The notes beneath the pieces were generated by a model. It searched no databases. It saw nothing but the letters and a program-made list of their open reading frames with translations, and was not told the DNA's origin. Positions 34,505-46,034 of a stretch of DNA of 64,000 nucleotides are shown piece after piece (within the stretch, counting starts at the first letter, position 1; each line of letters starts with the position of its first letter). Source of the stretch: Steinernema hermaphroditum (Eukaryota; Nematoda; Chromadorea; Rhabditida; Steinernematidae); contig CM059621.1 in NCBI GenBank assembly GCA_030435675.1, positions 13,268,001 to 13,332,000 of the forward strand. The letters are read 5' to 3'. The translations under genes were made by a program, and so were the position numbers.

Positions 34505-35881
34505 TATTAACATGTATTATACACAAAAGGAAGAGACTGCGTCCAAAAAATAAACTGTTAGGGAGTCGAAAATCTATAGAAATCCCAAATTTAGAAAGAA
34601 AGTTAAAAATCACAAAGCAATGTGTAATTAGGCCTCTACAGCGTAGAAAGGTAAATGGTAACAGAAATTCAGAAATATATAAGTATATCGCCATATACTT
34701 TATGGAATCGCCATATAATAACCACTTAAAAGCAAACACTTCTGCTTTAGGGAACGATAGCCAAACAGCGACACAAAAATTATTTTCTTGTGAAATTAAA
34801 AGCTCTGCTTAGAAACGGGCCAAGACCCAAAAATTGTCTTCTTTTTCATTTGTCAAATTTGATATCGTCGGTTTATTGGGTGTTTGAAAAAAACAGTAAG
34901 TTTGCCCCCACCTCCCTAAAACGGTGCTTCCCATAGATAGACAACTTCGGAACACAAGGATCACACCGTCAGAAAGAGCATCTCAAAAGGCGCGTCTAGA
35001 TATTTGTTCGCCTAGACAGTACCCCTGATTGTCTCAGTTTCCAAACAAATCAGTTCGACTCTATTTTCATTGGATCAGTCTTGTGCAGCCTGAGCATAAA
35101 AAAGCGCTTAATCACGGCGTAGTGGTCACTGAGAGTCCAGTAGAGGCACTTAGCGAGGAGTAGTGACAGGCGGATTAATGACTGATGGAAACCGCGATAA
35201 TAAATCAAAAATTTGCAGCTTTCTGCACGTCGGTGAAGTGGTCTTCGTAAAGTGCAGCTTTCATAAGGTGGTGAAAACAGTTCAACTTGTCTTATACATC
35301 TAAACGGACCGCCTTTCTAATATAGACGAGTTGGCTACAACTTCGAACACATATTTATATGAGGCCCAAACCGGTGATCATGTAACACACAGCCACATCT
35401 CTGGTGAGAAGCTAAGTGATACACTAAGAGCTAAGCTAAGCTGCAAAAATGCTGGTAATGAAGGTGGAGTAATGGGGTATAAACGAGTGCAGGGCACACA
35501 GACTTCGTTGAAATCATGGCGACTACACAAAACAGATCATAACGTGGAAAATAGCGTACATTACTAAAAACTAACAGCGCTACCACAGAGATGCCATGGC
35601 CATCACCCCTTTCGCCATATATTTATTGCCATCTGCAACTTTGCGACTTATTTTGGGTCGTCGTCATCAGTGTAAGTGACTACGATTGTTAACTGAGTTT
35701 TCTTTGTGCAAAACTGCTCAATTGCTGCAAAGAAGCTCATTTATCAAGTGGCAGCGATCGGCGTGTAATGATAAGTGGAATATGCGGAGTTTATGGAAAA
35801 CAAAAAAGCAAAGAAACAACGGATTTGGAGATCGTTTAAAAATGTCCCTGGGAAATCTTCAAAGTAAGCAGTATGTTGTAT
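34505..35881. other. Intergenic, no gene
   Basis: About 1.4 kb without supportable exons. Frames around 34339-34812 and 35331-35567 have no hydrophobic, motif or splice support. Confidence 0.4.
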
Positions 35882-37150
35882 TTACAGTAGGCTCGAAAAG
35901 TGTATCAAATCGTGTCCGATCTTTTTGAAGTAGGTGTCCAAATGGAACGACGACTTGATTTGTCTCCCGTGGAGGGCTTGGCATTGGCGGTAGTTCTCTG
36001 GTATTATCTGGCGGAATACGTCAAGCTAAAGACGTTGGTCGTGATTAAGGAATAAAACCGAGGAGTACCTGTTCTTTAGAGATGTGCACAGGCGTCTTCA
36101 GCACTGTCCAGACGACGCACTCGGCGAAAGGCGGCGTGGTGAGGGAGCCGAGGTAGGTGCAGAAGTCGCGTTGCTCGATCTTGGGGATGAGCGAGAGGAC
36201 GTCGAAGTCGGCGGGGACGGCGACGGAGCCCTTGGTGGCGAGCGCCTTCTGCACGCACTCCACGAGGGGCTGGTAGGCGTCGTTGGCGTGCTCGCCCTCC
36301 TTGAGGAAGACGCCGAGCACGGCCAGGCCGTCGCCGTGCTTCACCGCCTCCTCGAAGCTACCGTACCTCGTGTTCCAGAACACGAAGTGCATCTCGCCCG
36401 AGAGGGCCTTTCCGTCGAGGAGGTGCTCCGAGCCGCGGCTTCCGTCGCGGGCCCAGTGCGCGTGGAACTGCGCCAGTTTGTACTCGGAGGTTAGGTGATC
36501 GGCCGTTACAGCTGAGAATCATATGGTAATAAAGGGAATGAAAAAGTATAATAATTCATAAGAATGTAACTGATATGTATGGCAAATCTAAATAACCGCC
36601 TCGACTTCAGTATGTAATAGGGAAGAGAAAAAACTGAAATTATTTACTGTCGATTCAGCATTATCTTCAAAAATGAGTATAACTGAGATGAGCTTCCATT
36701 GGATTATGTAACAGAGACGAGGTTAATATTTATTGAAGGAGAAGGATTATTTTCAAAAATGAAGCTGAACTCACTGGGAGTCATTGAAAAAATAATAAGG
36801 CATACTCTTGAAAAGGATCCAATCATCAGTTGCTCAAAAATAGCTACGATATTTAAACTCACTTGTTTTGCAATCGTCTCGGCAGTGAACAGTCCACCCA
36901 TGGTCGGTCGTCACCACCTCATAGCAATCGCCCCTTCTGTACTCAAGATCCAAACTTTGAGGCTAAACGTCACCACTACAGGCACCATTCACTTCACTTC
37001 GCACTACCTGGCAGAAATTTGGCGCGTGGTGAATGTTCTCCGAACAGATATCAATCGGCGACTGACGTCGCATACGAGAGGTGTCAATGGAGTCGGAATG
37101 GACTGAAACCGTGGTGATTACATCATTACATCGCCTTTCTTCTTACCCAT
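35882..37150 (-). CDS. Alpha-carbonic anhydrase, array copy 1 (cah-4-like)
   Basis: Five exons (37150-37147, 37102-37008, 36962-36863, 36511-36069, 36025-35882) encode 261 residues. It hydrates CO2 to bicarbonate. Three zinc histidines are present: QFHAHW (about 83 and 85) and GEMHFVFWN (about 108). The active-site Thr lies in GSLTTPPFAECVVWT, with RQSPIDIC near the start. The first exon contributes only ATG plus one G. No signal peptide is seen, so it is cytosolic. Compared with copies 2 and 3 it has about 8 extra N-terminal residues and a C-terminal extension of about 20 residues (47 versus 28 codons in the last exon). Exon 4 is almost identical to those of the other copies, whereas exon 3 is well diverged. 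The overall sequence pattern is closest to C. elegans CAH-4, from memory of the family. Confidence 0.92.
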
Positions 37151-37819
37151 CGTGCTGGCGGGGTTGATTAGCGTTAGCTTTTCTGAAACAACCAAGAAAC
37201 CTGAGATTAAATGACAAAAACAAAGCGCTGGCCGCGCGATTTCCCCCTACCACCAACGGCGCGCCTTTGTGTCCCGAACGTTGGCGTCGATAAAATATTA
37301 ACGAATTCGCTCAGCTGGAGATCCGTTCCCTAGTCACGCGGACTCTGCAGAATTGCGGAACTTCTTGCGGGCCGTTCTTTAAATAGGCGTTCCGCCTGTG
37401 GCCAAAAGACCAAACACCGCGCGAGCAGACGTTTTCCGAAAGCGTTTCGCGAGCAAACTCCATTTGAAAGAGTTTGTTTGAACTCGAGAGAAGTCGCTCA
37501 AAAGGTCAAACGGTGCAACGGAGACTGAAAAGTGTGCAAAAAGGGGTGGCGGAGCAAAAAATGAAAAATCAAGTTCGTCTATTAATAGGGAAAGTCGGCA
37601 AATATCGAGAGACGGCCTGAGCAAACAAGAGAGGAAATGGCGACAACCGGATTTCCAAGAACGTAATCGGTCTGCCGAGATACAATCATCTATAAAAGCT
37701 TGTTAGACGACAAAATTTTTATTAATTTTTAATTATCCCTCCTACTTTGCTACTTTGCTAAAATAGATATGTTATCATTCCATACGTCACACCTAAGCTG
37801 TAACCGTCTATTCCGAAAC

Positions 37820-37945
37820 AATTCGTGGATCCCTGCTTCAGGAGTGCATCACCGTTGCCTTCTTGAACTCGTCTCGCTAAGTTGGTCGGGGTCTTCCAAG
37901 TGGTCTTCTTGAAGGAGGTCTCCATTCGGCGATCTTCCGAGCCCA
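37820..37945 (+). repeat. Dispersed repeat B, copy 1
   Basis: Shares TTCGTGGATC.CTGC and, further on, TCTCCATTCGG.GATCTTCC with 56341-56495, with intervening similarity. No coding content is seen. It is likely part of an unrecognised transposable element. Confidence 0.5.
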
Positions 37946-38233
37946 TTTCATTTTACCCTAGTTTGCCATCTTGCACATGCACGTCCGTTTTTAGAGGGCT
38001 AATGTTTGTTAAACTGGCGATTTTCTCTTCAGTAATTGGAAAATCACCAAAATCCTCATCTATGTGTCAGTCTTTATTTGTTGTAGCAAATAGATTACTT
38101 CAAAATTTCTTTTTAATAAAATCGAGAAAGATGACCGCAGTTTTTACAAATTTCGTTTAACATTCAAACACATATAATCGACAACTTTCGAATCTAAATC
38201 CGGCGCATGTACCCGCCGGTTCCACTATTTTTT

Positions 38234-38275
38234 ATTCTGTGAGTTTTCAAAAATACATTTGAAAACTCACAGAAT
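38234..38275. repeat. Perfect 18-bp inverted repeat, 6-nt loop
   Basis: Arms ATTCTGTGAGTTTTCAAA and its exact complement flank AATACA. The right half plus the following 37 bp is the start of a unit repeated at 38414-38454 (GAATGCCGTCTTTGGCAC and onward, one mismatch in 41 bp). TACATTTGAAAACT also recurs at 38317. This looks like serial local duplication around a small hairpin. Confidence 0.75.
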
Positions 38276-40162
38276 GCCGTCTTTGGCACTTTTTCGAGAC
38301 TGCTAGATACCAAAATACATTTGAAAACTAATGCGATAGCTGCATTCTACTGGGATTCGACTTTGCCACCGAAGGCAGAAGAAAATCAGCGAAAATCAAG
38401 AAAAAAACGCAATGAATGCCGTCTTTGGCACTTTTTCGAGATTGCTAGATACCAGGGCAATGGTACGAGATCTCCAATAGCGACGTCATAGTAAGAACGT
38501 TGCGTTTGATGCTAACTGATCAAACAAAAAAAGTATAAATTGAGAATGGGGTGATTAAGAGATCGGTGACCCGAAGTAAAAGCTGTTGATTTTCAATTGT
38601 TTGTGAATTTTCTCGAATGAATGTTTACTATTTGGTTACGCTAATCCATAGCAGATCGGATCTGGGGAAACTCAGGCAAAATTGTTTGACAGCTCATTCG
38701 AGAGGAAAAGGAAAGTAACATAAAAAAATAACGAGATGATTGTGTCACAAAAATTATAAAAGAGATTAGAAGCGAAAACAGCACAGCTTGTGTCTACGTG
38801 ACCAAGAAGGATCAGCCCGCGTGACCTTGCTGCGCATTCTTTCACAAAATGCCATTCTTGATTGTTCAGATATCCATTGTTTCGGAACAATATCCCCGAT
38901 ATGAGCGTGCATATCCGACCTTGTGTGTCTGTGTTAACGATGTATGATGCATCTTTATAATACCCATGAATTTCGAGCACTACTGAAGAACATTAGTACC
39001 TTAATTGGTGAAGTGGATGGCACCGCAACCACTGATTGTTGTAACACAGACACAAAAAGCCCGTGATACCAAAAATAGACATATACTGATCGTCAATCCA
39101 TACAAAGAACTGCAGTCGTTTCCTCTTTTTCTTCTTGTGAGTACCATACCAAAAACCCTACCAAAAATCTCGAAATGCACAACTCTGGATTCTACACTGC
39201 AAGGTGTGACTAGGAGATATTCAGCATAAATGCACTTTCATTTGCAAAAAAAATCTTGTTTGACAAAAGCAAACATTGGCTCGTGTTTCAGCAAATAAAA
39301 AATGTCTGCTACTTCTGGCACACGGTGCACGATAGAACATGGCATAAGATCAAAAATCCTACCTAGATGCCTAGACTTAAACAAAATGGAAAGTGGGTTT
39401 TTATTTGCTCCTGTGTATGTTTTTGTAAGAAAATTTATGGCGAAGATAGTGGATATGCATAAGTAAAGCACATGCTACTTACATTTTAAGCTCAAGGGTA
39501 CAAATAAAAACGGTATACGCAATAAAACGATACATATTTTTATTCACAAAGCAATGAACGAACTAGAGGGAACTCAGTAGAACTCAGCGGAACACCTCAC
39601 AGTGAATATGTTGTGAACACTCGAACACACAAGTGCACAATTAAGAACGCGTCACTCTGAACTCTGAATGGAAATGAGGGGAGTGGACACTTCCTCCTTC
39701 CATTAAGGTAGTGCAAAACGATTTGGGACCTAGGGCCATGTTGTCACCGGACGCGACTCAACAAAACAGTGAGAGGTGCCCCTTGCAGGTATGAAAAGTC
39801 CGTGTATCCGTGCTACTTCCGACTTCCATTCCAACATCAACGTTTGGTAGGCAGATCGGAGAGATCGGTCCTTGGCCCGATTCCGGAAATGTCATCTTCA
39901 ATGGTTCTCTCTAGACATCGGATCACCGGATAGTCCACAATTGCCACTAAATGGATTTGATTTCCGTCATCAAAAATTTAAGCATTTACCGTTGTGATCT
40001 GTTGCCGGTATTTTCAAATCAGAACACATACTAAGTAAGCATTTAATGAAGGACGTTTCAAACACTATGAACAACAAAATTACTGAACATATCTGACGCA
40101 CACTGTGTCTGTGAGATCTCCGAAGTCAAGCAAAGCAACACAAAGAGTTTCCAGTGAGACCA

Positions 40163-41239
40163 CTATAGATAAGATGATTTGACGACACGCCCATAAAGTT
40201 CTTGGCAAGGGCGGACGTTATCGGAGACGATTTGCCGGAAGACATCGAGCTAGATGAAGTCGTTAAAACGGAGAATATTGGTCGCTCTGTACCTGTTCTT
40301 TAGAGATGTTCACAGGCGTCTTCAGCACTGTCCAGACGACGCATTCGGCGAAGGGTGGCGTAGTGAGGGAGCCGAGGTAGGTGCAGAAGTCGCGCTGCTC
40401 GAGCTTGGGGATGAGCGAGAGGACGTCGAAGTCAGCGGGGACGGCGACGGAGCCCTTGGTGGCGAGCGCCTTCTGCACGCACTCCACGAGGGGCTGGTAG
40501 GCGTCGTTGGCGTGCTCGCCCTCCTTGAGGAAGACGCCGAGCACGGCCAGGCCGTCGCCGTGCTTCACCGCCTCCTCGAAGCTACCGTACCTCGTGTTCC
40601 AGAACACGAAGTGCATCTCGCCCGAGAGGGCCTTTCCGTCGAGGAGGTGCTCCGAGCCGCGGCTTCCGTCGCGGGCCCAGTGCGCGTGGAACTGCGCCAG
40701 TTTGTACTCGGAGGTTAGGTGATCGGCTTGCAGAACTAAGGATAAGAATTAGGATAATTAGGATAATGTCATTGCAAGCAACAAAAATTTGTAGGGTTCT
40801 CTTCACATTCTCTACTTAAAAACACAGGCAAGCTTACCCGTCTGACAGTCAGTTCTCACTTTCACCATCCAACCATGGTCAGTCGTCATGAGTTCGTGGC
40901 AATCTCCCTTGTTGTAATCGATGTTTAATTTTTCTGCCTATAGTCAAGAAGTTACCAGATACAGTAATAGTGTAGAGACAATACCTTGCAGAGTTTAGGA
41001 AGGTAGCAGATGTTTTGAGAGCAGATGTCGATCGGTGATTGACGATTCATTTCTGCTGAAGATGTTTAAGGATTTTTTTTGTGCTAGCTCCAAAAATATT
41101 TAAGAAGCGAAAACCACTCAAATAGGAAGACGCGCTTGGAAGCACGAAAAGCGGAGTATGAAGGATCGCCTCAACTAGACCTAGGACCAAGAAGCACACC
41201 ACGAGTTTCCGCTACGATGTCACATCCACACTTACCCAT
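40163..41239 (-). CDS. Alpha-carbonic anhydrase, array copy 2 (cah-4-like)
   Basis: Five exons (41239-41236, 41055-40985, 40937-40838, 40735-40293, 40249-40163) encode 234 residues. Zinc ligands are intact (QFHAHW about 75 and 77; GEMH about 100), as is GSLTTPPFAECVVWT. The start codon is split from the body by an intron after ATGG; the 18 bases before the ATG (AAAACAAACAATT then ATG) match copy 3. Exon lengths 4, 71, 100, 443 and 87 equal those of copy 3 exactly. The last exon encodes LDVFRQIVSDNVRPCQ and ends SSYL. Exon 4 differs from copies 1 and 3 at only a few bases in its 3' third and is otherwise identical. Cytosolic, presumably acid-base or bicarbonate supply. Confidence 0.92.
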
Positions 41240-42060
41240 AATTGTTTGTTTTCGAAGATCGGAAGGCTCGCGAGCGGGTTCCCTGAAAATGTCAAAGATC
41301 AGCCAAGAAAGGACTTCGAGTGTGCTCTTCGAGGAATCGAGTGCACTAACATCAAATGAAGCCGACGCCCGTCCAAAACGCCTTATATCGGCCGGCCTAA
41401 GGAACGTAAACAATTGGCTATTCTGCACTTGCGTGTTTAACTATTGCGTGAGGGCAATTCGAAGTGGAAATCGAAATTTCAGAGCATTAGGCCAATGGCG
41501 CTTTTGCGTGAATTCGAGAAATTAGATATTCGGACAGGTGATCGGAATCGGAAAAGTGGTCGTTAAGGGTCCACAAAAGCCGATTCGTCACGAAATCTCA
41601 TTATGCATGTCTTCTTAAGCAAATAGATAGGGTTCTAAAAACTTTCGCTTTTAAAAGTGCAAAAATTTAAAAATTATAAAAGAAATAAAAAAACGTGATC
41701 TATGTAGGTATGAGCCTAAGCCTAATCTCTATGTTTCAGGCAACATGTGACATATCAAAAGACAACCAAAAATGTAGAAAGCCGAAATAACCAAAAAGAT
41801 AACTCAAACACAGGATGTCTGTCCATTTACCTCACTGGAATCATCTCGAAATATACAAAATGATTGTCCTCCTCAGATCCTACGGTTGTCCCGGGAATAA
41901 ACGCTTGCCCTCCCATTTGCATGCATGATCACCTACTTTCAGAAACACAGTTTGTCTAGACCTTTAATGGAAAAATTCGCACTTCAAAAGAAAACAGCCA
42001 TAATTTGATTTCTAAAAAGGCTCAATTTATAATTTCTAAGTTAATAAGTTGCACAGATGA

Positions 42061-42170
42061 GCCCAGAAGGCCTAGAACAGTAGGGAGCCGTAGCTTTAAC
42101 GTGCGGCAAAGAAGACCATCATCGCTACCTGACTCCACCCGCACCCAAATCGCCGAAGAACTCTGAAGTA
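42061..42170 (+). repeat. tRNA-like dispersed repeat (SINE-like), copy 2
   Basis: Shares the AGAAGGCCTAGAACA core, GGGAG and the AAGAAG.CC.TCA tail with 28831-28950; a third, weaker copy lies at about 48320-48405. About 100 bp downstream is another tRNA-like piece (42271-42320). Confidence 0.5.
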
Positions 42171-42270
42171 TGCGCCACAAGCGGATCCGTTGATCTCATA
42201 TTCCAGGATCCCCATTAAACTGCTACAATAAACCAAAGAAAAGAAACTCATGTTTTGTAAAAAACCTTAA

Positions 42271-42320
42271 AGGCCGGAAAGGCGTAGTGGTAAGATCTTC
42301 GCGAGCTTGGTTCCCGCTTG
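42271..42320 (+). repeat. tRNA-like fragment with strong A-box
   Basis: GGCGTAGTGGTAAGAT matches the tRNA D-arm/A-box very well. About 15 nt later GGTTCCCGC stands where a B-box would be but lacks the TTCGA core, and the spacing is too short for a tRNA. It is likely a SINE head or decayed tRNA. Confidence 0.45.
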
Positions 42321-43346
42321 TTGCTATAATTCTTTTTTTTCGTTCTTTTTGTCTTTGTCTTTATGCTGTCTTTGTTGGGTAGTAGTCCCCCTCCAGCGTC
42401 TACACTGAGTAGGTGCCTTCAGAAATTATCTGCAGGCTAGCTCTGGCCGCAGTTTAAGCACGCTACAGCCGCTAATATCAAGGGAAAGTGTCGTGTCGTG
42501 ATAAGTGCCATAAGTATCGTGTGCCTTCAACAATCAGGACACCCGGCACTACCTTCATTGAAATTCCCACGGGGCATATTTCATTGCACATTGACCTCAC
42601 CCCACAACACCTTCCATTTCATTGAAATCCGCGTGGGACATGTTCTACCCGTCCCCTGTAAGACCAAACTTCACACAGTGATCTCCGCTAAACGTAAATT
42701 GTTTGAAGCGTCAAAAGCAATTAGCGCCATTCAAGGGTCTGTGCACGTTTTAAGTGACGTCACGGGACACGAGAATCTGTCGCTCCTCGGGAAACGTGAA
42801 AATCAGGCGAACTATTGACAAATGTTTAATGTAGAGCAGGAAGCGGAAATGAAAGGAAATTCTGCAGCGGGGCGTTGCGCTGTTCGGCGTGAAAATTGTG
42901 AACGGAGGGCGTTGAAGTGCCGGGATTTGGCGGCCTTTCAGTGGGGAGGGTCGTTGCCAGAAATAAGGGAAGCGTGGCCGCCATGCCTCACAGGCTTTCG
43001 ACGAGAGTTAATTTCGGAAATGTTTTCGGCGGTCCAGCACAACGTTTTAAATTAAACAACGCACATGAAGAGAAAACGAATTTTGTTGGACCGGAACGGC
43101 TTTTCCTAGCCAGTAGAACTTGAATTTCACCAAATGTCGATTGGACTGAGAAGGGAACAAAGGTGAGGGGAGGTTCCCTAGTGGGAAGAGGGTACCGTTA
43201 GGTTAACCAAAGGAACTTTATAAGGATTGGTGCGTATGATTCATTTACCCATTTCAAATGAGCAGTTCAAACGTGAAGTGTAGTCACAGTTTAAATATGT
43301 AGGAACAGAATGCAAACAGAGCCAAAAATATTCTCATACAAAGTTA

Positions 43347-43502
43347 TCACCTGTAGGCTGGTTTAAAGCTGACTTGAGTGAGACCTGAGGTGTACCCGTC
43401 CTTCCTGGACATGTTCCGTCCGCAGATCGGGCAAGAGTGCTTCTCCTCGCCGGTGTGGGCCGTCTGGTGGCGCTGAAGGATCGACGAACCGAAACTATCC
43501 AT
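43347..43502 (-). pseudogene. Orphan C2H2 zinc-finger exon (truncated)
   Basis: A minus-strand frame of 51 residues, too short for most ORF lists, reads MDSFGSSILQRHQTAHTGEE followed by a second finger with CPICGRNMSRKDGY. It has the end of one C2H2 finger (HQTAH), a near-canonical TGEKP linker (TGEEK) and the first half of another with CxxC, after which the histidine pair is missing (SGLTQVS). It is GC-rich against AT-rich surroundings. Either it is one exon of a gene whose other exons I cannot find, or a copied fragment of a zinc-finger gene. No splice partner was found nearby. Confidence 0.55.
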
Positions 43503-44120
43503 GTTTTACTCTTGTTCTTCCCTCGTTTCCGTGTTCAAAATACCCGGCTGCCAGTCCTCGTGTTGGGATAATTTATTGGGTAAACATTCGAGTCGAAAGT
43601 AAACAGAGAGGAAAACGGGAAAGTGTAAGTGGTGGTCGGTCAAAGGAATCAGTGAGATAAACAGTTAGTTGCTTCTCCGGTGTACATCCTTCAAAAAGTA
43701 CGATATTTTGCCATTTGATTTATTCTGCAAAAATGTTTCTGCAGCGGGATTGCACAGATTTTTGCAGAAATTGAATCTCCAGTCACCTGCATCTCTGCAT
43801 ACCTCGGGTTCATATAACATGCAGATCGAAATCAGCATCCATCATAGAGGTGGTACGTGTTTGTTCCCAAAACCACTCGCTGTTTGGTCTTTTGAGACCC
43901 TTCTCGGTTGCAGTCTTCAGCTGCACGCGTGCACTCAAGCGGAAAGGTTCCGCGCGATCATTCTCAAAAATTACTTTGACTCTCAGCGACGCCTCCGAAA
44001 AGTAGCGACGCATCGATAATTTAATTAGCACCAGCGGATCTTCGTTACAGATCTGCGACGTCCAGAGATCAACGACTCTCAAAGAACGACGATGCACAGA
44101 TCAAGTCTTCAGCTGGCGAC

Positions 44121-44284
44121 AGTGATCTCCGATTTAGCGAAGTGATTTGCATCGGAAACGAGGTCGACGACACCATCGAAAAAGGGTCGGGCGTGACCGG
44201 TCGCCATGTGGTTCCAGAAAAGTCGAGATGTGTGGGAGCTTCGATAGAAAACTGAGTGCCTCTTGTTTGTCTCAGATGACGTCA
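44121..44284 (+). promoter_or_regulatory. Repeated block with AGTGATCTCCGA and CRE (TGACGTCA), copy 1
   Basis: Starts with AGTGATCTCCGATTTAGCGA, continues AGTGATTTGCAT and has a palindromic TGACGTCA at 44277-44284. It lies about 750 bp beyond the 3' end of carbonic anhydrase copy 3. The same order of motifs occurs at 44587-44695 and 49659-49802. TGACGTCA is the binding site of CREB/ATF-type bZIP factors. A regulatory role is inferred. Confidence 0.45.
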
Positions 44285-44586
44285 TATACACGCAGAAGAC
44301 ACTCAAAGGTCCAATTTCGTAAAATTCGGACTAGCGTGTGCAATGAAAAACTACCCTTCAATGTCATGTCATAATTTTTGAAACCTGCAGCAATGCTTTG
44401 CTTGTCAATTATTCGTGCAAAGCGAAATGCCTTTGATTCACGAAATAAAGTCGTTATAAAGTAAAGCATAATTGTTGGTTTTTTGGCTTTGGACATGGAA
44501 TGTGGTTTTCATGTGCTACCCTCTATTGCTCTCCATTCCAATAGATTTCCATTTGCAACTCGCAACACCTTGAAACTCTCCACCTC

Positions 44587-44695
44587 AGTGATCTCCGACT
44601 TTGCATAGGGATTGGTGGTCGGAATGTGGTTTTCATGTGTTTTGACACTCCGAAAATTTCGTAATGCTGACCTGCATTCGAACAGATTGACGTCA
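44587..44695 (+). promoter_or_regulatory. Repeated block with AGTGATCTCCGA and CRE (TGACGTCA), copy 2
   Basis: AGTGATCTCCGACTTTGCAT at 44587-44606 is followed by GGTCGGAATGT and, at 44682-44697, CAGATTGACGTCAATC with the CRE at 44688-44695. The CAGATTGACGTCAAT string is identical in the copy at 49659-49802. Only about 340 bp lie between this copy and the carbonic anhydrase copy 3 stop. Confidence 0.45.
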
Positions 44696-45032
44696 ATCGA
44701 GAAGCATCCATGACAGGCGCATGATTTATCAGCAGAAACAAAAGCTTTTTGGAAGGAATTAGTGAGTCATTGGTTGCTCTGTGCCTACGTTAGCGCTCTG
44801 TGTTGATGTTTCGTCCCTCATAGCAGCCAAAATGCCGCCGATTTTCCACAGATCCCTGCAGATAAGAACTAAAGTCTTTATTAAGGCAACTTGCAAAATA
44901 GTTCCAGAAAACTATTAAACCGTATCTACAAAAAATAGTTAGGACAGTATCGGGTAACAATCACCGGTAGGCGTATAATGTACAAGCTATGTATAAATTG
45001 GGCACTCGCTATAGTTTTCTTCGACCACTTCC

Positions 45033-46034
45033 TTAGTTGAAGGAGGACTTGATCTCGCGGCCATGGAGTTCCTGGCAGTCGCGGACGTTGTCAGGGACGA
45101 TCTGACGGAAGACGTCGAGCTAAATACATAGGGCAATGTCATGAAGCTATGACAGATCAATGCACCTGAGCCTTGGAGACCTCGACCGGAGTCTTGACGA
45201 CTGTCCAGACGACGCACTCGGCGAAAGGCGGCGTGGTGAGGGAGCCGAGGTAGGTGCAGAAGTCGCGTTGCTCGAGCTTGGGGATGAGCGAGAGGACGTC
45301 GAAGTCGGCGGGGACGGCGACGGAGCCCTTGGTGGCGAGCGCCTTCTGCACGCACTCCACGAGGGGCTGGTAGGCGTCGTTGGCGTGCTCGCCCTCCTTG
45401 AGGAAGACGCCGAGCACGGCCAGGCCGTCGCCGTGCTTCACCGCCTCCTCGAAGCTACCGTACCTCGTGTTCCAGAACACGAAGTGCATCTCGCCCGAGA
45501 GGGCCTTTCCGTCGAGGAGGTGCTCCGAGCCGCGGCTTCCGTCGCGGGCCCAGTGCGCGTGGAACTGCGCCAGTTTGTACTCTGCCGGGAGGTGCTCTCC
45601 GTTGACGGCTGAAAGGAACAAAATGTAAACATGTTTGCTAAAATACATTCGGACGGGAATGAGTAATTGAATCTAGTCTAATCGAACACTGAGTTGTTTT
45701 TGTCCAAAAAGGAGTGAAAAGGACAGCTAAAACCCACTTGAGCAACAGTCGTCTTTAACTTTGACGGTCCATCCATGGTGGTGGGTTATGAGTTCCACAC
45801 AATCTCCGCTCTTGTAGTTGATGTTAAGGGCTTGGACCTAAGAAGAGGGCAGTGTACTAGATCCGCTAAGCTCTAAGGGTTACCTTGCAAAGATCGGGAG
45901 CGTGACAGACGTTCTGCGAGCAGATGTCGATGGGAGACTGGCGGGTCATTGGAGCTGAAGAAGATTCGGATTAGACCCGAAGATGGGCGGCGAGGACTCC
46001 GCCGGAAGCGGATTCCTCCCTCCGACTCACCCAT
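45033..46034 (-). CDS. Alpha-carbonic anhydrase, array copy 3 (cah-4-like)
   Basis: Five exons (46034-46031, 45954-45884, 45837-45738, 45608-45166, 45119-45033) encode 234 residues. Zinc ligands (QFHAHW about 75 and 77; GEMH about 100) and GSLTTPPFAECVVWT are intact. The N-terminus reads MAPMTRQSPIDIC after joining the 4-nt start exon. The second segment is Cys- and His-rich (SGDCVELITHHHGW). The last exon ends GREIKSSFN, the ending I associate with C. elegans CAH-4, so this copy may be closest to the ancestral gene. Copies 1 and 3 differ by about one base over the 378 bp 36106-36483 versus 45198-45575, far less than in the flanking exons. Cytosolic, no signal peptide. Confidence 0.93.

Larger units (their letters stand above)
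37151..40162. other. Between carbonic anhydrase copies 1 and 2, repeats only
   Basis: About 3 kb without a supportable gene. It holds the presumed promoter of copy 1 (37151-37640), a dispersed repeat (37820-37945), a perfect 18-bp hairpin (38234-38275) and a 41-bp direct repeat (38272-38312 and 38414-38454). The remainder is AT-rich with short frames on both strands. Confidence 0.45.
41240..45032. other. Between carbonic anhydrase copies 2 and 3
   Basis: About 3.8 kb that contains the presumed promoter of copy 2, two tRNA-like repeats (42061-42170 and 42271-42320), a stray zinc-finger exon (43347-43502, -) and two of three related blocks with TGACGTCA (44121-44284 and 44587-44695). No complete gene is seen. 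Confidence 0.45.

Noticed and set aside
36084..36494. Plus-strand frame of 136 codons (and twins at 40254-40718 and 45160-45612)
   Set aside because: It is the antisense shadow of the carbonic anhydrase exon 4. High GC removes stops on both strands. It recurs in all three copies only because the exon is conserved.
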